From: Symsagittifera roscoffensis
Lineage: Eukaryota; Xenacoelomorpha; Acoela; Convolutidae
Length of the DNA stretch: 64,000 nucleotides
NCBI RefSeq assembly: GCF_963678635.1
Contig: NC_087070.1
Span: 53,794,617-53,858,616 of the forward strand
Reading direction: 5' to 3'
Below, in pieces: positions 1 to 12,100 of this stretch. The notes below the pieces were generated by a model, which searched no databases, had not been told where the DNA came from, and was given only the letters and a program-made list of their open reading frames with translations. Both the position numbers and the translations under genes were made by a program. How positions within the stretch are numbered: the first letter of the stretch is position 1; every line of letters starts with the position of its first letter.

Positions 1-2305
1 TGTTAATAGTAATGAACGTTGTGGGTACTCTTATATAGGTCTTTTAGCTAATTTTTTCGTTTTTTTTTTCAGGAGCGTAAAACTTGTTTACGCTCAATTT
101 TCATTTTTCGCGGTTTGACTTTGGTTTCTTTTTAAGTTCAGTGCATTTCTATTGTTAAAAAAGTAAAGGTCACGCAGAATGCATGTACTTCACGCAAAGT
201 ATAAACAAATGTTGCAAAATAAAAGTAGAAATGTTCCTTCGGTAATTGCAAATAACGCTTACTAATCGCAAGCTTAAAATTTGACCAACAAATTTTTTGG
301 CGAAAACAAAGAATTTTTCTATTCGTTTCTAGGACGAAAATATATAATTCATTACGAAGGCGAAGCAAGCGAACAGAAAAAAAAATCGATTTTGAGAAAA
401 ACCCGTCTATTTGATTAAAGCATTTAAAGCCGGCGTTAAATAAGTCTTCAGAATCCTTTACCACATGATTTCGACAGAGTTTGGTTAAATTCCATTTGAG
501 CCGAAAACATTATTGTGCACCTCTCACTTCCAGAACCAAAAATGTAAAAATCTATCCTACCTTTCAAACCGCGGAAAATTATGACACAAGCCGATGAAAC
601 AAGGTAAAACGAAGAAGGCAAAGAAAGAAAAATGCTTCCAGTGCAAAAAAAAATCTGTATAAATTTGCAAGTTACAGGAGTTAATTAAAAAGTTTTTCGA
701 TAACTCTGAAAAATCCTTCCAGCGCAAAACAACGCAATCCATGAAACATAAGCTTACAAACAATTGACAGGCAATTTTTTGAAACGGACTTATTCCCGTT
801 TGAAAAACCGATTCTGGTGTAGGCTTCAACTCTAAACCAAGTGTGACCGAAAAGTTGTAAACACAAATAAAAGCCTAAAATCCGAATTGATGGCGCTTGC
901 TAATCGCAAACGTAAAAAGTTTCTTGACAATATGGCTCGATATTAATTCTTTTACACCCCTCAACGCATTTTGCAGCAAATTTTCGAATTTTTGATGTAA
1001 AAGAATGAGTTTCAAAAAGTTGGCGACAAATCTTTTGCTGTCAGATTTTGTCATTAGCTTTCCAAACTGTTGCAGCTTGCTTTACACTTATGAAAAAAAG
1101 TTTTTGAAAAGTATTTACGCTTGAGATTAGCATGCATTTTAAATTCAAAACAGTTTTTTTTCTGTTTAATTTTTTGTCAAACAGAATCATTATGTACGCT
1201 TCCGGTTTTTTTATTCATTTTGTTAATTCTTTCATCTCGTCAACTAACAGACGTATTTTGAGTTTGTTTGCATGTAGAATATCCCTTATATTTGTAAAAG
1301 TAGCAGCTTCGAGTTGTCTAATTCAAGTTTTTTATATGCAGTGAAGGTTTAGTCGGCTAAAATAAATTTCAAGGTAATGGGATTTACCGAGCCTGAAGTT
1401 TCAGCAAAACGGGAAATCCGTTTTTCAGTTTTTACACTTTTTTCCCGGAAGCAACTTTTCTAACAAATTTGTAAGAAATTGAACTTGTTTTTTTTAGTGA
1501 ACCTTTAAAACTTCCAGTCGCTTTCTTTGGTCTGGTAGTAATGCAGTTGGAGGCATTCTAAGGAGTTCTAGTCACGGCTGGGTCTAGTTTTTTTTTTCAG
1601 TTAATGTGAGTGGATTTTTTTGTGTTTGTGTTACTGACTGTTTTTCTGAATTTGAGTTTTCATTTATTCAAACAGTTTTTTTTCAAAAATTTGTTGTGGA
1701 CTCATTGTATATCTCTTTATTCGCAGCCAGGTACCGATATGCTTTCGCTGTATCGCAATTGCTGCCAAATTTCGCTTCGCCTCTAAGTTGGAAAATTTTT
1801 GCTGACTGCTAGAAATTAATCAAATTGAAATATCAATTTTAGGTTGTCCATAAATCACTTGCTATGTTCCTCTAATTCTTTAGCAATTAGATGGCCTCGT
1901 TAAATTTTTAATGTTGTACATTTTTACATCTTTTATTAGTTATTGTGAACATTACTTCTCTTTAAATTTTTTTCTTTATTTAATCGAATGGTTAAAATTT
2001 GGAAATGAAAATTGCTTATTGTTTTTGGCTTTATTTAACTTTCTGCTTCTATTTTTAACTATTTTTTTCTTTGTTTTTTTACTCCAATTCGCCTCTGTGC
2101 TAGAAAATCTTTTAAAGGTTTATGTCCAGATTTTGAACCGAAGTTAGAGTGTATCGGGATACAAAACAAACAATTTTCATTGCAATCCCAACTAAATGTT
2201 TCCTTGAAAAACAAGGATCACATTGAACTCCCTTCAGACATCGGGAACCAAATTTAAAATTTTCAAAATAAGTCAGATTTCGAAAGTTTTTCAATTTTGT
2301 GCATT
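1..2305. other. Upstream region of the KCTD5-like gene, non-coding
   Basis: T-rich sequence without a supported gene. Positions 1-300 match the dispersed intronic repeat (CAGG tract, then CGCTCAATTTT...TTTTTCGCGG and TTTTTAAGTTC, shared with 24880-24930). A degenerate hairpin-tail SINE end (TTCGCTTCGCCTCTA) lies at 1771-1785. The 5' exon(s) of the gene may lie here but I cannot place them. Confidence 0.5.
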
Positions 2306-2326
2306 CACTTTTTTCTATTCTGGCAG
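2306..2326 (+). other. 3' splice site just upstream of the KCTD5-like start codon
   Basis: A pyrimidine-rich tract ends in GGCAG at 2326, only 26 nt before the ATG at 2353. I see no promoter signal here, so a further 5' UTR exon, or a trans-spliced leader, is likely. Confidence 0.5.
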
Positions 2327-2352
2327 TTCCATTAATATTTTCAAGGTTTGCG

Positions 2353-3154
2353 ATGTCGGGTACCCCTAGTGTGCCTGCGTCTCCAGATCTTACTTCAAGG
2401 GAGGGCAGCTTAGAAGAGACAAACTCGCAAGATAATCATCTGTTAGAACCCGAACACAGAGACTCCCAAACAAGACTCTCGCAGCCCGAAATGAGCAACG
2501 GGGATACTGCTACTAATTATTTGAACGGTCATGTAAATGGCTTGAGCACGAATGTAAACCAAAACTATTTTCTACAATCTCCGCCGAGTAATTATTGTCA
2601 AAATGGACCATCAGCTAATAGGTTATCTTCAGCACAGTGTAGTAATGCAACAGGAACCTCAAATTTGCTTTCGCAGTGCCAAACAGCCGAAGGTTGCCTT
2701 AGCACAACAGCTAGTTGTCAGCTTAACTTTTGTGCACATTGTTCTAAACTATCACCCAATCATATCGCTCTGTCAGCTCCCAGTAATCTGATTGGTCAAC
2801 AGAGCTCACAACATTCGCATCAAAACCCAGGCAGTCATCATGATTTGAATAACTCAGGTTATAGCAGCAGCGGTATGATAAATAGCTTTGCAGGTGGATC
2901 CAATTTTCAAGTGCCCGGAGGACTCAATGCCCAATGTTCCAAACATGGTACTACTGGTCACGTGATGAATGGTATGAACGGAGACGTGGCTAATGGTGGA
3001 GGTGTGGGGCAGTGCAGCTGTGATTGGGTGGATTTGAACGTGGGAGGCAAGTTGTTCAAAACTACAAAAATGACACTGTCCAAGGTGCCTGGATCCTTTT
3101 TGGACTGTCTCTGCAACAATCAGAACCTCATCTCTAGTCATCTAGATCAAAATG
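2353..3154 (+). CDS. KCTD5: KCTD5-like exon 1
   Basis: Encodes the low-complexity N-terminus and the first strand/helix half of the BTB fold. It ends AAT-G before a GTATGT donor at 3155 (phase 1). The start ATG at 2353 is preceded at 2326 by a good 3' splice site. Confidence 0.85.
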
Positions 3155-6100
3155 GTATGTTTTCAGTTTTTTTAAATGGATCCTGGCCTTTCTCGCTTCT
3201 AGTCATAAGCAAAAAATAAAAGAAGCTAACAGACACCCGGCTTGTTGGATTGTGCGATATTTTGAGCCATATTGTTCCAACCACTTACGAAGTTGGAGAG
3301 AACTAGTTTTCATTTTTTTCATGCAATTTCGATTCCTATTGTAAAGACCTTGCATTCGTGGTTGGCTTCCTAAATAAGACTTTCGAAAGCTCTGTCTAAA
3401 ACAGCCTGCTTTTTTACAGTATTTATGCTCGAAGCATTATGTGCTCTTGCGCAAGAGCCTTTTCCTCGTGTTAAAACAGCATCTATAGAAACTATTTGTT
3501 TCGTGCATCTTTCTGTTGGATCATTTAAATGTTTGAAAATTTGGCCATTTTTGTGGAAACTGTTTGACTTTACCGGGGAAAAAACCCTGCCAAAATTTAG
3601 GTTAACAGTTCAATTGAAAGAACATGGTGCAAAGTTTTTCCCTGCATAAATTGTTACTTATGGCCGTAGGAAAATTTTCTTGAAAACTATCCCGCCAATT
3701 TTGGTATTGAGTTCATTTGAAAGAGCTGGTATCTGGCATCTCCCATACATAAGCGGCTAATCCCTTCCCTTACTTTAGCAGAGAAACAACTAAGGTTTTG
3801 GATGAAGTCCAATTATTGAAATTTTGAAAATTAAGCATTTCATTTCGCATCAGTACAATGTATTGTAAAAACATCGAACAGGCAGTTTATAAGGAAAATA
3901 ATTAGTTTTATTGTTTGATCATTCAGGTGCGATTCTGATAGACCGTGAGCCGGAGTACTGGGGTCCAGTATTGAACTGGCTGCGGTGTGACAAGTTGATT
4001 GTTGCGGACAGTGTGCCACTGGAGGGGGTGTTGGAGGAGGCCAGCTTCTGTGGACTGACACCTCTAGTGGCCTTACTCAAAGACAGAATACGATTCAGAG
4101 ACAATAATAGTAAGACTACAGAAAATAATTTAAAGCATCAATCCAAGTGTGTAAAATTAGTGTGTGGAAACGGAGAACCATAACATTTCAACTCAAATTA
4201 AACAAGAAAGGACGCGCTGTTGTAGATAAAGAAAGTACAAGTAATCTTTTGCTACACTTGGAGCGTAAGTGTATTAGTACGAGCCTCCTTATTTTCTTAA
4301 TCTATTTCGCAAATAAATAAAGTCCATTAAAAATGTTAACTTAGTTGGTGGCATTTTTGCTATAATCACGATCTGAAGCATTGGTAATTTCATAGCATCT
4401 ATTCTCTGCTTTATTTGTGGCTAATATTTGTGATTTATTAAGCGTCCGTGGCTGAGTGGTTAGCTTGTGAAAGTCTTAATCTCTAGCTCGCAGATCGAAT
4501 CCAAGACAGCCGAATTTTTACTAATTTGTGGCTTTTTTCTACTTTTTCTTATTACACTTTATACAGCTGCTTTTTTTCGTGCTCTCGCTAGTGCTTACGA
4601 TGCGACGCCCCACACCTCTGTTACACTTGCAAGAGCAAGTGTCTTGTAATCGGGAACTAGACTTTTTCCCGTAAACAGTTTTTTTACCGGTAAGACGGTA
4701 AGCACTTGTAAAGTTGTTTTATTAGTTAACATTTGCAACTTCGAGATTCCTTGCCACTTGCGCCACCGGTAACGAGGTTGCCCTTATATCCTATGGTCTG
4801 GGGTTCGAGTACCGGCCGTACCTTGTTTTTTTCAATGTATATGAAATTGGATTTTTTTTTCAGGGAAAAATTGAATTGTCGGACTTTCGTTTGTCTGCTT
4901 CTGTTTTTTTGGCTTAGTTGCCCAACTGGTTTTTTTGGTGCTGTAAGTAATGTTCATCGCAGATGCAAGTATTTTGATTTGCTCCTGTAATTTGTAAAAT
5001 TATAGTGCTGACGTATATTTTCATTGGTTTTCCTTAGTTTTTTTTGCTCAAATGCTTTATTAGACTTTTATGGGTTCGGCTTATGTTTTGTGGACTTAGT
5101 AACCGTAATATGTGCTGCTTCAAAGGCAAAAATTATTGTTTTTTGTTTGAAAATTTCTGGTAGTTTTTGTTGCAAGACCTAACAAGCTTTTAGAACTTTT
5201 TGTCGATTTAGTAGTCGCTGGTTTTTAGTACTGGTGGCTGTTTTTCTGCTTCTGAAATATTTTGTTTTTTAGTTTTTTTCTCGATTTTGTAATTTTCGTC
5301 TCATTTTCTCTTCGTTGGCTTTCAATGATGCGTGTGTCATGTATTGCCAATCATGCGATTCTGTGCTTCGGCTCTGTAATACTTACAAAATAAAATTAGT
5401 GCGACTAATTGTTCCTTTACAAATTGGCACTTGAATTTGATATTGGCATCACGAAGTTTAAAGTGTACCCAATTTGTATTCAACCAAAACAACTCTAAAC
5501 CATTTCAGGAGCTGTCAGAACTAACAGGGCTTTGCCCTGATATATGAGTTGTCATGTTTAATTTTCAAGCCCCACCCGCCATATTTGCTCCAATGCCATT
5601 TGGCATGGTTTGTCGCTGACGCTAAATTGGCAAAATATTCGCGCGTTTTTTTTATCCCAATACAACGTGATCGATTTCTTTTTTCGAATGTAGAATTTAA
5701 CCAGTGGAATGAAAACCTTTCCTAATAATCCAGTTTTCTCAAATTGTTTTGAATTTATCAAAAAAGTGACTATTTTAAATTGCTTTTGAAATTCAAAGAG
5801 CTTTAAAAAAACAATGTTTTTCTGTTTCTTTGCGTTCATTGACCCTTTTCCAACATGAAGGAGAAATGGATATCCCTAGCATAGCTTCCCTGAAATGATT
5901 ACCTGATAGCATTCAATTAATGGATTACAACAAGTCTAATGAAATATGTCTTACACTTATTCACACTTATTCTTGATTGGTACGAATGAAATAATCTCTA
6001 AATGTATGAGCGACATTTTTAAAATCTATTTCTTGACATCAATCCACAATTTTAAGATAGTTGGTTGTTTTCAATCGTATGATATACTGATTAAGCTTTT

Positions 6101-9100
6101 CTGTTTCTTGATCACAATTAAGCCTAACTGTTGTGGTAAACTTATTTATTAGTTTAAGAGAAGAATCATGGATGCTAATTAAAACTTGTTAACAACACAA
6201 TTGTGCGTAGATCAGATTTTCCTGGTCTGCGGTTTCACCACCAAACAGCATTTTTGACGTCGAAGACACCATTAGCCCATGTGCTGGGAAAGATGAACAA
6301 GATTTTCAAGTAGAATGCGGTTTGTCAAGCAAAGTTCAAGAGACAATAAGCAAGTCGCATGAACTTATGATTCCAAACCTACTGAAGAAAATGAAGAATA
6401 AACTTCAGAGAATTGAGCGTTGCGATTAAAATGGCCATTTAAATCCTGAAAAGCGAGATATTAGCCGCTGTCAAAGTTTCTGCGCAATTATTCGCATAAC
6501 CTGAAAATGCTTTCAGAGTGCGAAAAGCTGGAGAATTATAATCTTCAAGACGATCTCCCCATCATTGGGGTTGTCGAATACCTGATGGTGAAAAAACTGC
6601 AGATGAAGAAGCAACTATGGCAAAAGCTTTTGATCTCCCTAGTGAAATCGGTGTATTAATAAGCGACATCCATCATATTCCCCCAAAGGGATGCCGATTA
6701 TTGTTCACTTTTCGTGGAGAATTGTGAAACTCAATCTTATGCGCAAGAAACTGGTTACTGACAGAATTTGAGTAAAAGTCTTATTTTCTCCGGCTAAAGA
6801 AAAACGATGAGGGTATCAAATCGGTGTGGACCAGAAAGGGCTGTATTCATTTAATATGGAAAGCCGACGAAATGTGTAAATGAACTATACGATGGTGATG
6901 AATTTCCGAACTACAGCGCTTGTGTTTTGAATTGTTTAGGTGAAAATGTTTTCGGGAGTCAGATAGATCCGGATTCTCGTGAACCGTGCCCTGCACTAAA
7001 TGAAAATTGTAGTAAATCCGTTATTAAGATGTTCGCTCACTCAAAAGGAACCACGAGGATTTGAAGACTTAGTATATTATCTGATCAATTCACCTGATAA
7101 ATTATGCGTCTCAGAGACATTGCTCACTAAAGATGACAAGAAGGACATGTTTGTTATCAAAGCTTTTCTCTCAGTTTGCATTAAAATTAAGGAGTCGCGT
7201 GGAGGAAGTAAAATGATACAGATAACGACTATGTTCGTTTTATTGAGTATAATACTGTCAACCTTGATGAATCATTAGGCTTGTTTTGGAGGCAAGCCTA
7301 AGAAAAAAGCTTTGGTGGCAGACGTCCAAAATCAAACCGAAAAAAGAGACAGTTTGTGCTAAGAAACGAAAAGTACTGAATGAGCTGACACCATAGCAGA
7401 AAAAGCGCGGAGCAATATATCTACAGTAAAAGCAGGAGCAGGTTTTGAGCGACGTGGAAAATGATTATAGAAACACATTTCAGACTAGCTCAAAAACTAA
7501 TCTGAGGCTACCAAAGTCAGCGAATTTAACCTAAGTCAAAGAAAACAGAAAAGTCAGGAATTTTCCAAATATGAATACCGTGGAATCCCTGTAAAATTAA
7601 AGTTCCTAGATAGTTTTGAAAAAAGAAGTTTCATTCAAGATTAGCAATCACAGATAATCTATTATAAATTTAAATGCGGGCTTCACTGTCTGGCCATGTT
7701 TAAGCTTTTTCAAGGTGTTATTTTTGCATGTTTAACAAAAGATTTTTTGCACGTTTAAGCCATATTGTATATTGCAATGGTTAAGATTTTCTTCGATTTC
7801 CAGATTAAAATTGGAGTTTATTTCACCAAGTTTGAAATTAGCAACCGAATAGTAGAATGCTGCCAGGGTTTCCTCTGATGTTGCGATTCTGGCCGCCATA
7901 TATGAATAACCAAATCCTTTAAAATAACTAAAGGCAAATTTCGAGATTTTTCAAAAATTCCTCGAAAACTTAATTTAAAAAGTTTCTTTAAGTTTAAAAT
8001 TTTCAACCAGGTAGTTGGGTGCTGCCAGGGTACTCTTAAATGTTGCGAACGACGTTTTTTATGATTTTTTAAAAGATTTTAGATATAAAAAAAAATCGAA
8101 GTTCTCATCTCTAAAGTGATACTCTGTCAGTTGTTTTCAGGAATTGCGATGTTTGCCTCCCAGCAAGACTGCTCAAGTCCTTGTAGTTTTCGAGATGTGA
8201 CGTTTTTAATGACTTTTTCAAAAATTTTCAAAGAATTTAGATATAAAAAAAATTTTCACAAAATTTGAAGTTACCTTCTCTAAAGTGAGGCTCTGTCAGG
8301 GTACTATCAGGAGGTGCAATCTTATCCTCAAAATATGACTGCGCAAAACCTTGTAGTTTTTCAGATATAACGTTTTTTAAATTTTCTCAAATGAAGTTTC
8401 TCAAATTTTGAATTTCCTAACGCTGTAGTTGGGTACTGTAAAAGTACTCTCAGGAGTTGCAAATCTTGAGTCCAAATTGCTTTTAGTTTCCAAGATTTGA
8501 CTTTTCTTAGTCTATTATAAGTTGTTTCAAAGAACTTAATTAAAATTTTGAAAATCATTAAGTTTTCTGAAGTTATACTTAGAAAACTTGAATAAAAAAC
8601 TTTGAAAGTTATTAAATGACTTTTTCAAAAATTTTCAAAGAATTTAGATATAAAAAAAATTTTCACAAAATTTGAAGTTACCTTCTCTAAAGTGAGGCTC
8701 TGTCAGGGTACTATCAGGAGGTGCAATCTTATCCTCAAAATATGACTGCGCAAAACCTTGTAGTTTTTCAGATATAACGTTTTTTAAATTTTCTCAAATG
8801 AAGTTTCTCAAATTTTAATTTCCTAACGCTGTAGTTGGGTACTGTAAAAGTACTCTCAGGAGTTGCAAATCTTGAGTCCAAATTGCTTTTAGTTTCCAAG
8901 ATTTGACTTTTCTTAGTCTATAATAAGTTGTTTCAAAGAACTTAATTAAAATTTTGAAAATCATTAAGTTTTCTGAAGTTATACTTAGAAAACTTGAATA
9001 AAAAACTTTGAAAGTTATTAAAGAAACAAATTATATACGCTTTGGAAGTTTGATAAAGCAAATAATATGATGAAATCGAAATTCTTGTATGAACGTAATG

Positions 9101-12100
9101 AAATTAAAAGGATGGTTCGTCGAGCAGTAAAGAGAAGTACAAAAAATTCAATAATTGCATTGGAGACTAGAGACAAGTGAAATAACATTAAATGAAATAA
9201 CAGGTAAACGCCTAAAAACTTGTGGAACTCCAAGTGTATTTGTAAATGCAAAACCGATAAGCGCCCCAATTGCATTTGGCAATTTTTTCAATGAGTAATT
9301 AGCTAGTGTGCGAACAAGGCTTGTAGGGAAAATCCCTCATGTTATTTCTGTGATACATTTCGATTCTCTACATCATTCTATGTACCTATTTATTAACAGT
9401 TCTTTTCATGAAATTTTGAATAATCTCTTCAGCCTTAAACCTAAACAGTCGTCAGGTATTCACGAAATTACTAATAACTTCCTAAAATTATCTTCTGTTC
9501 TTATAATTTAAATAAAATTTTCTTCAAACCCAGGAAGTATCCAATTATTTTGAAATTTGCTAATGTTTTACCGCTTCATGAAGAAGAAATCAAATTAAAA
9601 CCTAATAACTATATCTCTTTTGCTCTTTCAAACAGTTGCGACTAAATTTTCGAAAATGTTATGAAATTTAGGGTATTCAACTGTTTCAAAAGATTCAAAT
9701 TACTCTTTTGTAAACGATTTGATATCCGGTGGATAATAGGTTATCTGTTTCAAATCAAACTGCTTTAATTAAAACAAAGTTAGGCAGATTTTGTGGAGTT
9801 GTCGCAAAGATTAGACTTTTTCTACTTAGACCGGTCATTAGGTTATATATTTTAATTCGAGCTTCTTGTTTCAGAAGATTTTTTAATTGGTTTTTTTAAA
9901 CGAATCTTTAATAGCGTCTCGGAAAAAAGCTTTCTGTCTCTGAGTTTTTCGTCTATGAACTTTTTATTTTTTGCATGCACTCCTTCAACAATCTTCATGT
10001 TAAAAGTTTTTTGAACTAGAAAAGAAAAGCGTTTTTTTATCACAATCGATAAATCGATTTTTAATGGAAGAATTCGTTTTGTTCAAAATATTTAAGGTTT
10101 CATAATTTAGTTTAATGTATTGGTGTTCAAGGGTTGCCAATTAGTGGACATTACAAATCTCTTTTGGCTATCCTCTGTAGCGCTTGTCATTTATATTTTG
10201 TCGGTGTTGTTACAAAACTTGGAGAAATAAAATCTTTCTTTCACAATTTGGCCGCATATAGCAACTTTTCTAGATCCGTTACCTTTTTTTTTCAAATGAT
10301 CAGACTGAAAATTTAAAAAATAGTCAGTGAGATATCATTTAATGGACGTCTGATTCCCTAGATTTTGCCGAGGTCTCAAATGTAAATCACTGATGTTAAA
10401 TTGACAATGAAAATTTTCGTTCAGCTCAATTTCATTTGATAATTGAAGGCAAACTCCGCTCTCGGATAACAAGTTCAAATGGCACAGAAATGCGAATGAC
10501 TTAAGCTTCGAAAATGGTTTTTAATTTTCGAAATTCCCAGCAGAGGTAAAACAAATTCCTTTTGATCCAATTTTTCCAAATTGGGTTAGTTGTTTGCTAA
10601 AGTTGTCAACCATAAGTGGTTCTGGAAATTCAAAGATCTTTAAGGTGATATGTTTTTGTCAGTACTCAACAGTTGAAATTTTGATTGTTCTCCTTTCGTT
10701 CATTGGCATCTGCTGTTTGTTGGCTATCAAATCGGTGAAGCGTCTCCTTTATTTTTCAACAGAGTATTGTATGTGTTCCTTTTTAGCGCTGGGTCACTCG
10801 CACGTGTATCGCATTCTGCAGTGTAAAGAGATGGAATTGGCACAGACTGTGTCCACCCTGACAGACGGATGGAAGTTCGAACAATTAGTCAACACGGGCA
10901 CCAACTACAGGTATGTTCTGGAATTTTAACACAAGTTTTTGACAATAGCTTCTTCTATAATAACGTTAAAATTAGCTTTTGTGTCCTGATTATTTCAAAA
11001 ATTTGCCAGTGATGCTCAAGCTTACGGTTCAAAGATTTTGAAGAATCCATTTGCTGGATTTCAAGTTCAATTCAAGTTAATTTGTTAAGAGGTAGGCAGA
11101 ATTCACTCTTCAGTTACGAAAGAGGAAATGGCGCGAAAAAAAGTGATCGATTTCCCAGTCGAATAAAAACTTTACCGTAAACAAATTTTATCATTAAAAG
11201 TGAGCTAAAAAATGTTCTTAAATGTCAAAGAACTAAAATATCATATATTTTTTTCTTTGGAGTTCGAAAGTTGACGTTTTTTTTTTCAAAATAAACGAGT
11301 CAATTTTTTTTCTTTGCGTTCATTGACTCTTTTCCAACTTTTTTTGGCTCTAATTTAACCTGGTTGTTCAAACTGAGGAAAAACAAACCTATCAGCTCTG
11401 CATCATTGTTCGAACCTCGTCACGGAAAACAATCCCTTTCAGCCGAGATCTCGATTCTATAAATGTTCTTAAAAAAAGTTTTTTCGATTTTCACATCAAT
11501 ATTCACTGAAATTAACGACACCCATGTAGTTTTAATTTTAGCTATACTTATTTCGAATTCTTGCAGTTTTTTCTGCGTTATTCAATCCTATTCGCCTTTT
11601 CCTAAAAATACTCTACAGGATATTAAGAACAAATTGTTTTTTTTCTATTTTGGAAAAAATTGTGTTTTTAAGAGTAATGAACACAGTGAAGACTCTTATA
11701 TAGGTCTTGCTGATTTTTTTGTTTTTTTTTCAGGAAAAAGTCTTAAAATATTGATGCACTTTTTGAGTTCAATTGAAGTTCATCTGCTGAAAGTGACGTA
11801 AATAGCAGTCGCCAAATACGAACGTGGAAATGGAGCGAAAAAAGGTGAAAGATTTCTAGTTTCGAAAGTGGAATTTATTTTTAAGATTTCCCAGCGGAAT
11901 ACAAATTTTACCTATTGACCCAGTTTTCTCAAGTTGGTTTCATGTTTTTAAAAAAGCGCCAGTCATAAATTGTTCTTGAAATTTTAAGAGCTTAAAGGGC
12001 ATCTATTTTTTCTTTGAAGTTCGAAAGTTGAGATATTTTCAAGAAAGTCAGTGTTTTTTATGTTTACTTGCGTTCATTACTCTTTTCCAATCTTCGATTG

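Noticed and set aside
2299-2352. In-frame extension of KCTD5-like exon 1 upstream of the ATG
   Set aside because: The extension begins with GTG, and a 3' splice site at 2326 lies inside it. The first in-frame ATG is 2353.
4442-4513. Functional tRNA-Ser gene
   Set aside because: A and B boxes are present but the acceptor ends do not pair and a related unit occurs at 12740, so it is SINE-like.
7838-9021. CRISPR array
   Set aside because: Units are long, diverged and contiguous, without spacers, and the genome is eukaryotic.
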